From Paenibacillus oceani (GTDB taxonomy: Bacteria > Bacillota > Bacilli > Paenibacillales > NBRC-103111), in contig NZ_JACXJA010000014.1 of assembly GCF_014705615.1 (NCBI RefSeq), positions 175,773-239,772 of the forward strand: DNA of 64,000 nt, in the 5' to 3' direction. Shown here one piece after another: positions 18,962 to 27,659 of this stretch. The translations under genes and the position numbers were made by a program. The notes beneath the pieces are model-generated. The model was given only the letters and a program-made list of their open reading frames with translations. It was not told the DNA's origin and searched no databases. Position 1 is the stretch's first letter, and each line of letters starts with the position of its first letter.

Positions 18962-19802
18962 CGTCATTAAGGCGACCCAGTATATCCCTATAGACGATAA
19001 AAAGTTGATACAGGTTTCACTTTCCGCGCCAATTTCCGAACCGGATCCAAGTTTAGATGCGGAATCCGCGGATGAGGGGCGCATATCGGCTGAAGAAGCG
19101 GCCGCACTCGAAGCGAAAGAGCGGATCATCCGCGATGCCGAAGCGTATGCCGACTCCGTCGTAACTGCAGCATCGGAAGAAGCGCAGAAGCTCCGCAGCG
19201 AAGCGGCAGCCGAAATCGAAAGCTGGTGGCAGCAGCGTCGTTCCGAAGATGAGCAACTGATCGCCGAGTGCCGCGAGTCGGGCCGGGACGAAGGGTACCG
19301 GGAAGGCATGGAAACGGCCGAAGCGGCGATGCGCCAGCAATACGAATTGATGCTAAGTGAAGCTCAGTCGATTATTGAGAGCGCCGTTCGGATGAAGCAC
19401 CAGCTGATCCAGGAATCCGAACCTTTTCTGATTGAGCTGAGCTGCTCGATCGCCGAGAAGATTATCGGAAGGCAGTTATCGCTCGAGTCGGAATGGTCGA
19501 TTGAACTGATCCGAAAAGTTCTGATGCGCCGCAGGGAGCAAGGAATCATTACGCTTTGCGTCTCGCCGGACCATTTCCAGTTCGTCCTGGATGCCAGAGA
19601 AGAACTTATGCTGGCCATCGATTCGCAGGCGGAGCTGCAAATTATTCCGGACCCGACCGTACGGGATCATGGTTGCGTCGTCCGTTCTTCGTTCGGCAGC
19701 ATCGACGCCCGGATCGATACCCAACTGGACGAGATCAAAAAAGGATTACAGCATGTGGCTCACGTTGCTCTTAGTAGCGAAGGAGCTGATAAATATGAAT
19801 AG
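18954..19802 (+). CDS. fliH: Flagellar assembly protein FliH
   Basis: A 282-residue protein rich in Ala and Glu with a long coiled coil (residues about 40-130) and a C-terminal V-type ATPase-E-like domain (IAEKIIGRQLSLE; QLDEIKKGL). FliH binds the export ATPase FliI and the C ring and regulates ATP hydrolysis. It starts with TTG at 18954 inside the end of fliG, behind GGAGGAG, and overlaps fliI by 8 bp, so the three genes are translationally coupled. Confidence 0.93.
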   Translation: MSNVIKATQYIPIDDKKLIQVSLSAPISEPDPSLDAESADEGRISAEEAAALEAKERIIRDAEAYADSVVTAASEEAQKLRSEAAAEIESWWQQRRSEDEQLIAECRESGRDEGYREGMETAEAAMRQQYELMLSEAQSIIESAVRMKHQLIQESEPFLIELSCSIAEKIIGRQLSLESEWSIELIRKVLMRRREQGIITLCVSPDHFQFVLDAREELMLAIDSQAELQIIPDPTVRDHGCVVRSSFGSIDARIDTQLDEIKKGLQHVAHVALSSEGADKYE

Positions 19803-21114
19803 CCTTCCAGATGTCGCCAAATATGTAGAGCAGCTTCGTCATATCGATCCGGTTCGCGTGAACGGGAAAGTAACCCAAGTCATCGGACTGACGGTGGAAT
19901 CCGAGGGACCGGATGCCAGTGTCGGCGATGTGTGCTACATTTACCCGTACAAGTCGGCCAAGCCCCTTAAAGCCGAAGTCGTCGGCTTCCGCGACAACAA
20001 GGTGCTTCTTATGCCGCTCGGGGAATTAACTTCGATCGGTCCCGGCTGCGATGTCGTCAGCACGGGCAAACCGCTTACCGTTCAAGCGGGTCACGAGCTG
20101 CTGGGAAAAGTGCTCGACGGGTTGGGCCAGCCGCTTGATGGATCTTTTTTGCCGACCCGGATGGCGCATTATTCGACTAACAGCTCGGTTAATAACCCGC
20201 TCAAGCGACCGCGGGTTCAGGAGCCGATCAGTGTCGGCGTCCGTTGTATCGACGGGCTGCTTACTCTCGGCAAAGGTCAGCGCGTCGGCATCTTCGCAGG
20301 TTCGGGCGTCGGCAAAAGCACCTTGATGGGGATGATCGCCCGTAATACGTCCGCCGATGTGAACGTCATCGGTCTGATCGGAGAGCGCGGCCGCGAAGTT
20401 CTCGATTTTATCGAACGAGACCTCGGTCCGGAAGGGTTAGCCCGCTCGGTCGTGGTGGTGGCTACTTCCGACCAGCCGGCCCTGATCCGGATGAAAGGCG
20501 CGTTGATCGCGACCAGCATTGCCGAATACTTCAGGGACCGCGGTCTGAACGTCATGCTGATGATGGACTCCGTCACCCGTTATGCGATGGCGCTGCGCGA
20601 AGTCGGACTGGCGATCGGTGAACCGCCTGCGACCCGCGGCTACACGCCGTCGGTATTTGCCAACTTGCCCAAGCTGCTGGAGAGAGCAGGCACAGGGCCA
20701 AAAGGCTCCATCACCGCTTTCTACACCGTGCTCGTTGATGGCGACGATATGAACGAACCGATCGCGGATACGGTCCGGGGAATATTGGACGGTCATATCG
20801 TGCTGGACCGCAGTCTAGCTCATAAAGGTCATTATCCGGCGATTAACGTACTGGCCAGCGTCAGCCGCTGTATGAAGGAGATCGTGCCGGAAGAGCAGAC
20901 GAATGCGGCCGACCGGTTGAAACGTTTGCTTTCCATTTACAAAGATTCGGAAGACTTAATCAATATTGGGGCGTACCAGAGAGGGTCAAATCCGGAAATT
21001 GATTTATCCTTAGACAACATCCAGTCGATATGGGATTTTCTTCAGCAAAAAACAAGTGAAAAAGTTGGATACAAAGACGCATTAAACCAATTAATCGAAC
21101 ATTTCGGAGGTTGA
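19795..21114 (+). CDS. fliI: Flagellar export ATPase FliI
   Basis: A 439-residue F1-beta-like ATPase. Walker A is GSGVGKST at residues 169-176; the T3SS-ATPase segments VIGLIGERGREVLDFIERDL and MDSVTRYAMALREVGLAIGE follow, with TRGYTPSVF and the C-terminal helical domain. It energises export of rod, hook and filament proteins. The start is taken at ATG 19795, preceded by AGGAG and giving the normal N terminus; the frame continues upstream, but only within fliH. Confidence 0.98.
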   Translation: MNSLPDVAKYVEQLRHIDPVRVNGKVTQVIGLTVESEGPDASVGDVCYIYPYKSAKPLKAEVVGFRDNKVLLMPLGELTSIGPGCDVVSTGKPLTVQAGHELLGKVLDGLGQPLDGSFLPTRMAHYSTNSSVNNPLKRPRVQEPISVGVRCIDGLLTLGKGQRVGIFAGSGVGKSTLMGMIARNTSADVNVIGLIGERGREVLDFIERDLGPEGLARSVVVVATSDQPALIRMKGALIATSIAEYFRDRGLNVMLMMDSVTRYAMALREVGLAIGEPPATRGYTPSVFANLPKLLERAGTGPKGSITAFYTVLVDGDDMNEPIADTVRGILDGHIVLDRSLAHKGHYPAINVLASVSRCMKEIVPEEQTNAADRLKRLLSIYKDSEDLINIGAYQRGSNPEIDLSLDNIQSIWDFLQQKTSEKVGYKDALNQLIEHFGG

Positions 21115-21118
21115 GGTC

Positions 21119-21559
21119 ATGCGATTCCGGTATCCTTTGCAAAAGCTGGTCGATTTAAAAACGAACCAAAAAGAACAGGCCGAATGGATGCTGTCCGAAG
21201 CGATCGCCGATTTGCAGCGGGAGGAGCTTGCGCTGTCGGAGTTGAGAGCGGAGCAAGGACGGCTTGCCGCCGAATTGGAGCAGGCTTCCATTCGCAGGAC
21301 GACGATCTCGCAAATGCAAATGCTGCAGTTGTACTTGCAGCACCTGGATCGGCAAATCCATTCCAAATGTGAGGATGTCGGCCGTGCGCAAGCCAACGTT
21401 TCGGAGAAACAGCAATATTTAACGGAGAAGCTAAAAGAAGAAAAAGTATGGACGAAAGCGAAAGAAAAAGCGCAATCCCAATTCACCGCCTTCGTTCTGA
21501 AAAAAGAACAGGATGAATTGGACGAGCTTGCGCTGAACCGCCGATTCCAGACGATTTGA
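21119..21559 (+). CDS. fliJ: Flagellar export chaperone FliJ
   Basis: A 146-residue, almost entirely coiled-coil protein with the typical opening MRFRYPLQKLVDLKTNQKEQ. FliJ sits in the FliI hexamer like the gamma stalk of F1 and connects it to FlhA. It follows fliI by 4 bp behind GGAGGTTGAG. Position and composition fit FliJ of Bacillales. Confidence 0.93.
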   Translation: MRFRYPLQKLVDLKTNQKEQAEWMLSEAIADLQREELALSELRAEQGRLAAELEQASIRRTTISQMQMLQLYLQHLDRQIHSKCEDVGRAQANVSEKQQYLTEKLKEEKVWTKAKEKAQSQFTAFVLKKEQDELDELALNRRFQTI

Positions 21560-21596
21560 ACGTGTTACCCGATAAGCGGAAAGGAGGCTCCTCTAC

Positions 21597-22520
21597 ATGG
21601 CGAATACGGACACGGAAAAATCTTCGTACGGAGCTTTCGAACGGTTTTTGTTTTTCGCTACGCCGATTATTTTTACGATCGTCCTGCTTCTGGTTTTGTT
21701 CGCGATGTTCGATTCCAGCTTTATGAACGGCATTCTGAAGGCGGCGAACAAAGTGCCCGTTCTGGAGACGTTCATTCCGGACCCGAAAACGAAAGAGCGG
21801 ATCACGCTTCCTTCGGATGCGACAGCGGGCGGATCGGCAGGGACGGCTAATGCCGCGGGGGAAGCAGCCTCGATCGAGCAGTTGAAATCCCAGCTCGCGC
21901 AAATGCAGGCCGATCTTCAGGCAGCTAACAGCCAGTCGCAGCAAAAAGACCAGACGATCCAGGATTTAAAGGCGCAGCTTGAAACGGCGGAGGAGAGGAC
22001 AAAGTCGAAAACACAGACGGATGAGGAATACCGGGCGCAGATTCAACAGCTCGCCTCCATCTATGCCGGTATGATGCCCAGCAAAGCGGCTCCGATTCTC
22101 GAAGCGATGACCTTGAAGGAGCGGGCGCTCGTATTAGGCGAGATGAGGACGGCGGACCGCGGTAAAGTGCTGGAGAGGATGAATCCGGCCGTAGCCGCTG
22201 AAACGTCGATCCAGATGAAGGATGTTATTCCGGCCAAAGACGTGCAGATTGCGGCCCTTCAAGAACGGCTCGACATCAATAAGCAGGAACAGCAAAAAGC
22301 TTTGCCTTCGATTACAAAGGAGGATATCGGCCAAACCTTCTCGCAGATGGTTCCCAAAAGCGCGGCTGCGATTCTGATCGAGATGAACACAGCGAACCCG
22401 GCCAGGGTTGTCGATATATTAAAATCGATGGACAGCGCCGGAAGAGCCAAGGTGTTGGCGGCCATATCCGATTCGTCGAAGCCGACGGCGGCCGCGTTAA
22501 GCGCGAAGCTTAGCGAATAG
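21597..22520 (+). CDS. MotE/YlxF-like flagellar protein with MgtE-N-type domain
   Basis: A 307-residue protein with one membrane helix (about residues 18-42, FATPIIFTIVLLLVLFAMF), a coiled coil (about 80-150, Gln/Lys/Glu-rich) and two repeats of an MgtE-N/FliG-middle-like helical motif (GMMPSKAAPILEAMTLKERA; QMVPKSAAAILIEMNTANPA). B. subtilis ylxF stands between fliJ and fliK in the same way; a related protein in other bacteria, MotE, stabilises the stator protein MotC. A structural or stator role is inferred. GGAGG is 9 nt before the ATG. Confidence 0.85.
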   Translation: MANTDTEKSSYGAFERFLFFATPIIFTIVLLLVLFAMFDSSFMNGILKAANKVPVLETFIPDPKTKERITLPSDATAGGSAGTANAAGEAASIEQLKSQLAQMQADLQAANSQSQQKDQTIQDLKAQLETAEERTKSKTQTDEEYRAQIQQLASIYAGMMPSKAAPILEAMTLKERALVLGEMRTADRGKVLERMNPAVAAETSIQMKDVIPAKDVQIAALQERLDINKQEQQKALPSITKEDIGQTFSQMVPKSAAAILIEMNTANPARVVDILKSMDSAGRAKVLAAISDSSKPTAAALSAKLSE

Positions 22521-22574
22521 CCGAGCGACGCGGTAGGAGCCGATGACCTTCTAAGGAAAGGAGGTGAAACTTAT

Positions 22575-24047
22575 ATGAGCATTCCTTTTAATTTGGTCAC
22601 CTCAATGCCGTCAGGCGGAGCGGCCCAGAATGGCGCAATAGCCGCCAAAGCTGCAGCGGGAGCCGGTACGGGCGACGCGGGAGGCAGTACACCATTTGCA
22701 GGTACGCTCGTACAAGCTCTGCTTGGCCAGAACGGCGCTGGCGCTCCGGCGCAGTCCAACATGGTGGCCAGCGATCTGCTTGCAGGTCTGGCAGCTGTAC
22801 AAGCCGCCGAAGGGGAGACAAGTCTTCCGGGTGACCTGTTGCTGCAATGGCTCGGAACGATGGACACGGATACCGCTCTGGATGGACAGGAGGAGCTGTT
22901 GGCCGGATTGTTGGCGCTTATGGAACTGGCGCAAGCGGTCATTCAACAGTGGAAGCCTAGCGAGGACGTACAGCAAACAAATGTGTTGCCGGACGATTTG
23001 GTGCAACCAGGTGACTCCTTAACTGGACAGAACGGCAAAGCGAAATCATGGATACATACTTTCGAGACACTCGTAGAACTGATGAAGCAAAATCCGGATC
23101 AGCCGGAAATCGCGCATGTCGTGCAAGCGTTCGAGCGGCTGCTCGCCCCTGTCGTCCAAGCTGCTAATGGTCAGGACCCGATGAAGGCCGGGGACATGCC
23201 GAGTTCAGCCCAGCAGTCAACCGTCGGAGCATCTTCCGCTGGTACCGTTCAGACCGTCGTACAACCTGCAATCGCGCAGCATAGCCGCTCCAGACAGACG
23301 GAAACGGCAAATGACGGCGCTGGCGTAAAATTGGCGGCTGCGGCAAACCTTCTGGTGCGCGGCGCGGAAGTAAGAAGCCGTCTGGAGGAAATCGCTGCGC
23401 GAGCAGGCGTTCAGAACCAGCTTAGCGCTATCGTATCCGGAAAAGAATCTGCTTCTGATCCGATGACGGCAGAGACGAGAATACCGGAGGAAGGCATCGA
23501 CAACGGTTCGCCCGTGCAGCAGATGAATCATCTGGTGCGTCAGCCGGCCGGACACCAGCAGCCTGCCCAGCAATCGCAACCTGTAGTGCATGCGGATCGG
23601 TTTGCGGATGAGATGGCGCAAGTACTTCGAAGCATGAAAGTGTCCGGTGCCAACGGATTGTCGGAAGTTCGTCTTACGCTGATGCCGGAACACCTTGGAC
23701 AAGTCGATGTTAAAGTTACGATGCAAAACGGTTATATCGTTGCCCAATTTATGGCAGATACCGCGCACGGCAAAGAAATGCTGGAAAGCCAGCTGTCGCA
23801 GCTAAGAACATTGCTGATTACGCAGGGGCTGCAGGTTGAGAGACTGGAAGTGGCGCAAACGAACCCGCAATATCCGGGCTTGTTCCAGGATTCGCGCGGA
23901 CAGCAGCAGTCCCAGCAATCCGATCGCCGGGGCAAAGGAAAACCGGATGACTTCGAACAGGAGCCGGTCGATTTCTTGACTGAGCTGGAAGGCGTAACGG
24001 AACGCAAATCGCAGTCTGCAGACGGATCGTTCGACGTCACAGCATAA
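22575..24047 (+). CDS. fliK: Flagellar hook-length control protein FliK
   Basis: A 490-residue protein. The first about 330 residues are Ala/Gln/Gly-rich and variable, as expected of the ruler part. The C-terminal domain (about 350-440) has the Flg_hook signature LSEVRLTLMPEHLGQVDVKV followed by a conserved Met/Gln segment; this domain contacts FlhB to switch export specificity. A Gln/Arg-rich tail follows. AAAGGAGGTG precedes the ATG. A second FliK-like gene lies at 1-1269. Confidence 0.93.
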   Translation: MSIPFNLVTSMPSGGAAQNGAIAAKAAAGAGTGDAGGSTPFAGTLVQALLGQNGAGAPAQSNMVASDLLAGLAAVQAAEGETSLPGDLLLQWLGTMDTDTALDGQEELLAGLLALMELAQAVIQQWKPSEDVQQTNVLPDDLVQPGDSLTGQNGKAKSWIHTFETLVELMKQNPDQPEIAHVVQAFERLLAPVVQAANGQDPMKAGDMPSSAQQSTVGASSAGTVQTVVQPAIAQHSRSRQTETANDGAGVKLAAAANLLVRGAEVRSRLEEIAARAGVQNQLSAIVSGKESASDPMTAETRIPEEGIDNGSPVQQMNHLVRQPAGHQQPAQQSQPVVHADRFADEMAQVLRSMKVSGANGLSEVRLTLMPEHLGQVDVKVTMQNGYIVAQFMADTAHGKEMLESQLSQLRTLLITQGLQVERLEVAQTNPQYPGLFQDSRGQQQSQQSDRRGKGKPDDFEQEPVDFLTELEGVTERKSQSADGSFDVTA

Positions 24048-24075
24048 AAGCAGCACCAAAATGGAGGAATTCCGG

Positions 24076-24495
24076 GTGGCCAACGTTGGCGTATCGATGG
24101 GAACCTATTATTACAAAAATGCGGTTGAGAAACAAAAAACGGGAAGCAGCAATTTAGGACGGGACGATTTCCTTAAAATATTGGTCGCCCAAATGTCCAA
24201 TCAAGACCCAACCCAGCCGCTGCAGGATAAAGAGTTTATCGCTCAGATGGCGCAATTTACTTCGGTCGAGCAGCTCACCAATATGGCCGGCGAGATGAAA
24301 CTGCTGCGCCAGTCGATCGGGTTCAGCTCTTCGCTGATCGGCAAGTCGATCAGTTGGACGCACACGAATGCAAGTAAAGAGCAGGAAGTGAAATCCGGTA
24401 CGGTGGAGTCGATCAAGATCAAGGACGGCAAACAGTTTGCCGTAGTCGACAGTATGGATGTCCAGCTTGAAAACATTGTCGAGATTAAAAATTAG
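24076..24495 (+). CDS. flgD: Flagellar hook assembly (capping) protein FlgD
   Basis: A 139-residue short-form FlgD, the usual Bacillus size, with the conserved LGRDDFLKILVAQMSNQDPT and DKEFIAQMAQFTSVEQLTNM. It caps the growing hook. The start is put at GTG 24076, because GGAGGA (24064-24068) lies 7 nt upstream; the in-frame ATG at 24061 overlaps this site and would lack one of its own. Confidence 0.95.
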   Translation: MANVGVSMGTYYYKNAVEKQKTGSSNLGRDDFLKILVAQMSNQDPTQPLQDKEFIAQMAQFTSVEQLTNMAGEMKLLRQSIGFSSSLIGKSISWTHTNASKEQEVKSGTVESIKIKDGKQFAVVDSMDVQLENIVEIKN

Positions 24496-24507
24496 AAGGG
24501 ATTTGCC

Positions 24508-24894
24508 ATGGCAGATCGAATAACGGTCGGACATTTATATCCGAATGCGATTCCGCCGGCAGCACCCGCTAAACGCGTTGAACCGAATACCGGACAGCTC
24601 CCAGCTGGAACGAAATCGTTTCAGGACGTGTTCCGGGACAGCCTTGTCCGCATCAGCCACCATGCCGGACTGCGCATGCAGCAGCGGGGGATTGAGCTGA
24701 AGCCGGAGCAGTTGGCTAAACTATCGTCGGCTATCGACAAGGCCGCTGCCAAAGGCGCCAAAGAATCGCTAGTGTTGATGGACAGTATGGCGATGATCGT
24801 GAACGTCAAAAGCAAAACGATCGTGACCGCCATCGATGGCGATGCGATGAGAGATAACTTGTTTACTCAGATCGACAGTGCCGTCATTTTATAA
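24508..24894 (+). CDS. TIGR02530-type flagellar operon protein
   Basis: A 128-residue protein. Its C-terminal two thirds (ISHHAGLRMQQRGIELKPEQ; KGAKESLVLMDSMAMIVNVK; TVVTAIDG-like, FTQIDSAVIL) match the small family found between flgD and flgE in many Firmicutes flagellar operons (TIGR02530). The N-terminal 40 residues are Pro-rich and probably disordered. Its function is unknown; the place suggests hook assembly. AAGGGA precedes the ATG 12 bp after flgD. A 115-bp gap follows. Confidence 0.85.
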   Translation: MADRITVGHLYPNAIPPAAPAKRVEPNTGQLPAGTKSFQDVFRDSLVRISHHAGLRMQQRGIELKPEQLAKLSSAIDKAAAKGAKESLVLMDSMAMIVNVKSKTIVTAIDGDAMRDNLFTQIDSAVIL

Positions 24895-25009
24895 TCGTAA
24901 TCCGGGCTGGCCCTATCCGGAAGCCCGCGGGCCGTGGACCGCTTGAAGCGGCTCGGACAAACAACGCTATACCCACTATGGCTCCTACAGTTCTCAAGGA
25001 GGAACGAGC

Positions 25010-25831
25010 ATGTTAAGATCCCTGTACTCTGGCGTTTCCGGGATGAGAGGCTTTCAAACGAAGCTGGACGTCATCGGAAATAACATCGCCAACGTAAACA
25101 CGATCGGTTTTAAAGGCAGCCGCGCGATGTTCAAAGATATTTTAAGTCAGACGGTCGCCGGCGTTACGGCTCCGCTTGACGGCAACGGTGGAATCAACGC
25201 CAAGCAAATCGGACTCGGAGTAACGCTGGCCGCGATCGACACGCTGCATACTCCAGGTAGTGCAATGACAACGAACGTCGTAACCGACGTGCGGATCGAC
25301 GGAGACGGATTTTTTGCGGTACAGGCAGGCGAAGACGGCGGCATATTCCTGACGCGTGACGGTAACTTCAAGGTGGATGCCGCAGGACAAGTAGTGACGG
25401 CGGACGGGTACCGGGTTGTAGGGGCTGATGGAGCGCCGCTGGCTGCAATCGATCCGGCTGAGACTACAGCTTTCTCTATCGATCAAAACGGCCAATTTGT
25501 CGGCGTAAACGTAGACGGTACTTCGGCGCCGATCGACGGCATGCAGCTCGCCGTTGTGAAGGTGCTTAACCCGGCGGGACTTGAGAAAATGGGTGGAAAC
25601 CTGTATCGTATGACGCCAAACGCTTCGCTTGAAGATATGGTATTCTCCATTCCTAACGATCCGGAGACGGGCACCGGAGCCATCATCTCCGGTCAGTTGG
25701 AGATGTCGAACGTCGACCTGACCGGTGAGTTTACGGAAATGATCGTAGCGCAGCGCGGTTTCCAGGCCAACTCCAAGATCATAACGACGTCGGATGAAGT
25801 GCTTCAGGAAATATTAAGCCTAAAACGTTAA
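25010..25831 (+). CDS. flgE: Flagellar hook protein FlgE (FlgG-like short form)
   Basis: A 273-residue rod/hook-family protein starting MLRSLYSGVSGMRGFQTKLD with the conserved NNIANVNTIGFK, and ending FTEMIVAQRGFQANSKIITT. At 273 residues it resembles both FlgG and the short hook protein of B. subtilis, which occupies this exact place and was earlier called FlgG. I call it the hook protein from context. AAGGAGGA stands 7 nt before the ATG. Between it and swrD lies a stable hairpin (25848-25882). Confidence 0.93.
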   Translation: MLRSLYSGVSGMRGFQTKLDVIGNNIANVNTIGFKGSRAMFKDILSQTVAGVTAPLDGNGGINAKQIGLGVTLAAIDTLHTPGSAMTTNVVTDVRIDGDGFFAVQAGEDGGIFLTRDGNFKVDAAGQVVTADGYRVVGADGAPLAAIDPAETTAFSIDQNGQFVGVNVDGTSAPIDGMQLAVVKVLNPAGLEKMGGNLYRMTPNASLEDMVFSIPNDPETGTGAIISGQLEMSNVDLTGEFTEMIVAQRGFQANSKIITTSDEVLQEILSLKR

Positions 25832-25847
25832 TTTGAAACACGGGAAG

Positions 25848-25882
25848 GGCGTCGAAGGGGATTTTTTCTTCCCCTTTGCGCC
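25848..25882 (+). other. Hairpin between flgE and swrD
   Basis: GGCG and AAGGGGA pair with TCCCCTT and CGCC around a T-rich loop; no T tract follows, so it is not a plain terminator. It could protect or process the mRNA 3' of the hook gene. Confidence 0.55.
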
Positions 25883-25923
25883 TGACCGCGGATGAAGCAA
25901 GCAATATCTCGGGAGGGAACCTT

Positions 25924-26145
25924 GTGATACCTGTTACGCGGTTGAACGGCAGTAAGCTGACGATCAACGCTTTGTTGATCGAAACGATTGAAGAAACCCC
26001 GGATACGCTCATTACGCTGAGTACGGGAAAAAAATTCATCGTAACCGAAACGGTATCGGACGTGGTGAGCATGGTGAAAGCCTACATGCAACAGGCCGGA
26101 TCGATCAGGGTAGCTACTAAGAATATTGTCCCGGAGGGCTCGTAG
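25924..26145 (+). CDS. swrD: FlbD-family protein SwrD
   Basis: A 73-residue protein of the FlbD family (VIPVTRLNGSKLTINALLIE; ETPDTLITLSTGKKFIVTE). B. subtilis SwrD (YlzI), at the same place, raises flagellar motor power and is needed for swarming. The start is set at GTG 25924, preceded by GGGAGGGAA at 4-5 nt; the frame is open upstream to 25876 but the family begins at I/MIPVTRLNG. It is 2 bp from fliL. Confidence 0.92.
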   Translation: MIPVTRLNGSKLTINALLIETIEETPDTLITLSTGKKFIVTETVSDVVSMVKAYMQQAGSIRVATKNIVPEGS

Positions 26146-26147
26146 TC

Positions 26148-26630
26148 ATGTTCAAGAACAAAATGGTGCAATGGTTAATCATGATCCTCATCGCGATCAC
26201 GCTGATCGCACTCGCAAGTTTTATTTTGTGGGAATATTTGGACAAGAAGTCTCAATCCGGCGACCCGACCCAGCAAGCGGCTAACTCCGTCGAGAACGTG
26301 AAACCGAGAAAAATGTCGGCGAAGGAAGAGAAAGCGAACACAGTTGAGTTCAAAGATATTACGACCAATTTGGCCGGCAAAAATTATGTGAAAATTAACT
26401 TTGCTTTTTTGCTGGAAGATTCCAAGGCGAAAGAAGAGTTCGAACTGCTGTCGACCCGGGTGAGATCGATCATCCTGCAGACGCTGGCCGATATGACGGC
26501 TGAGCAAGCCGGAGGCTCCAAGGGACAAGATCTGATCAGCACGATGCTAATCAATAAAATCAATCCCATTTTATCTAAAGGTAAACTGGTGCGTGTCGAT
26601 ATTACAGACATTAACATCACGAATAATTAA
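26148..26630 (+). CDS. fliL: Flagellar basal-body associated protein FliL
   Basis: A 160-residue protein with an N-terminal membrane helix (about residues 6-28, WLIMILIAITLIALASFILW), a linker, and an outside domain (YVKINFAFLLEDSKAKEEFE) ending with the family C terminus VRVDITDINITNN. FliL forms rings around stator units and supports torque. The ATG overlaps no gene but is 2 bp from the swrD stop, behind GGAGGGC. Confidence 0.94.
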   Translation: MFKNKMVQWLIMILIAITLIALASFILWEYLDKKSQSGDPTQQAANSVENVKPRKMSAKEEKANTVEFKDITTNLAGKNYVKINFAFLLEDSKAKEEFELLSTRVRSIILQTLADMTAEQAGGSKGQDLISTMLINKINPILSKGKLVRVDITDINITNN

Positions 26631-26660
26631 TCGAATGCCGCGGATAAGGGGGTGATGGAA

Positions 26661-27659
26661 TTGGTAGACGTGCTCTCGCAGAATGAGATTGACGCCCTGC
26701 TCGCCGCACTGTCATCGGGCGAAATGGACGCCGAGGAGCTCAAAAAAGAAGAAACCCAAAAACGGGTAAAGGCATACGACTTTAAGCGTGCCGTCCGTTT
26801 TTCCAAAGATCATATTCGCAGCTTGACTCGGATACACGAAAATTTCGCGCGATACTTGACTACGTATTTCTCAGCTCAGCTTCGCACTTTCGTGCAAATT
26901 AACGTCGTCCAAGTAGAGCAGCTGCCTTACGACGAATTTATCCGTTCAATTCCGAAAATGACGATTTTAAATATATTCGAGGCCGAACCTCTCGAAGGCC
27001 GGATGGTACTGGAGGTGCATCCGAACGTCGCGTTTGCGATGCTGGACCGTCTGCTGGGAGGTCCTGGAAGCTCTCCTCCTAAAGTTAATGCGCTCACTGA
27101 AATCGAAACGATTATTATCGAGCGGATATTCAGCAGGGCGTTCGAGAGCTTGCAGGAAGCTTGGAAAACGGTTATCGATCTGGCTCCCAGACTCGAAGCG
27201 CTCGAAACGAATCCGCAGTTTATGCAAATCGTTTCGCCTAATGAAACGATCGCACTTATTTCGCTTACGACCAAAATCGGCGATACGACGGGGATGATCA
27301 ATTTATGTATCCCTCATGTAGTCCTTGAACCGATCATGCCGCGATTATCCGTGCATCACCAATTTTTGGCTCAGCGCAAGAGCAGGGCTCCGGAAGAAGT
27401 GGAAGCACTTCAGGAGCGCGTGCACAAGGCGAAGCTTCCGGTTATCGCGGAGCTCGGCGAATCGGTTATTACCGTCAAAGAATTTCTGAACCTGGCTGTG
27501 GGCGACGTCATTACGCTCAACAAGCCGGTTGACGATGGACTGCACATCAAAGTAGGGGAAAAGTTAAAATTCATAGCAAGTCCTGGAACCGTAAAAGACA
27601 AACTTGCCGTTCAAGTGACGGAGATTGTCAGCGAAGGGGAAGAAGAACATGACGAGTAA
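26661..27659 (+). CDS. fliM: Flagellar motor switch protein FliM
   Basis: A 332-residue C-ring protein with the N-terminal CheY-P-binding peptide LSQNEIDALLAAL, a CheC-like middle domain (FSKDHIRSLTRIHENFARYL) and a C-terminal SpoA domain (LNLAVGDVITLNKPVDDGL). AAGGGGGTG is spaced well for the TTG at 26661; GTG 26652 and ATG 26655 are in frame but lie in or next to that site. It overlaps fliY by 11 bp. Confidence 0.97.
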   Translation: MVDVLSQNEIDALLAALSSGEMDAEELKKEETQKRVKAYDFKRAVRFSKDHIRSLTRIHENFARYLTTYFSAQLRTFVQINVVQVEQLPYDEFIRSIPKMTILNIFEAEPLEGRMVLEVHPNVAFAMLDRLLGGPGSSPPKVNALTEIETIIIERIFSRAFESLQEAWKTVIDLAPRLEALETNPQFMQIVSPNETIALISLTTKIGDTTGMINLCIPHVVLEPIMPRLSVHHQFLAQRKSRAPEEVEALQERVHKAKLPVIAELGESVITVKEFLNLAVGDVITLNKPVDDGLHIKVGEKLKFIASPGTVKDKLAVQVTEIVSEGEEEHDE

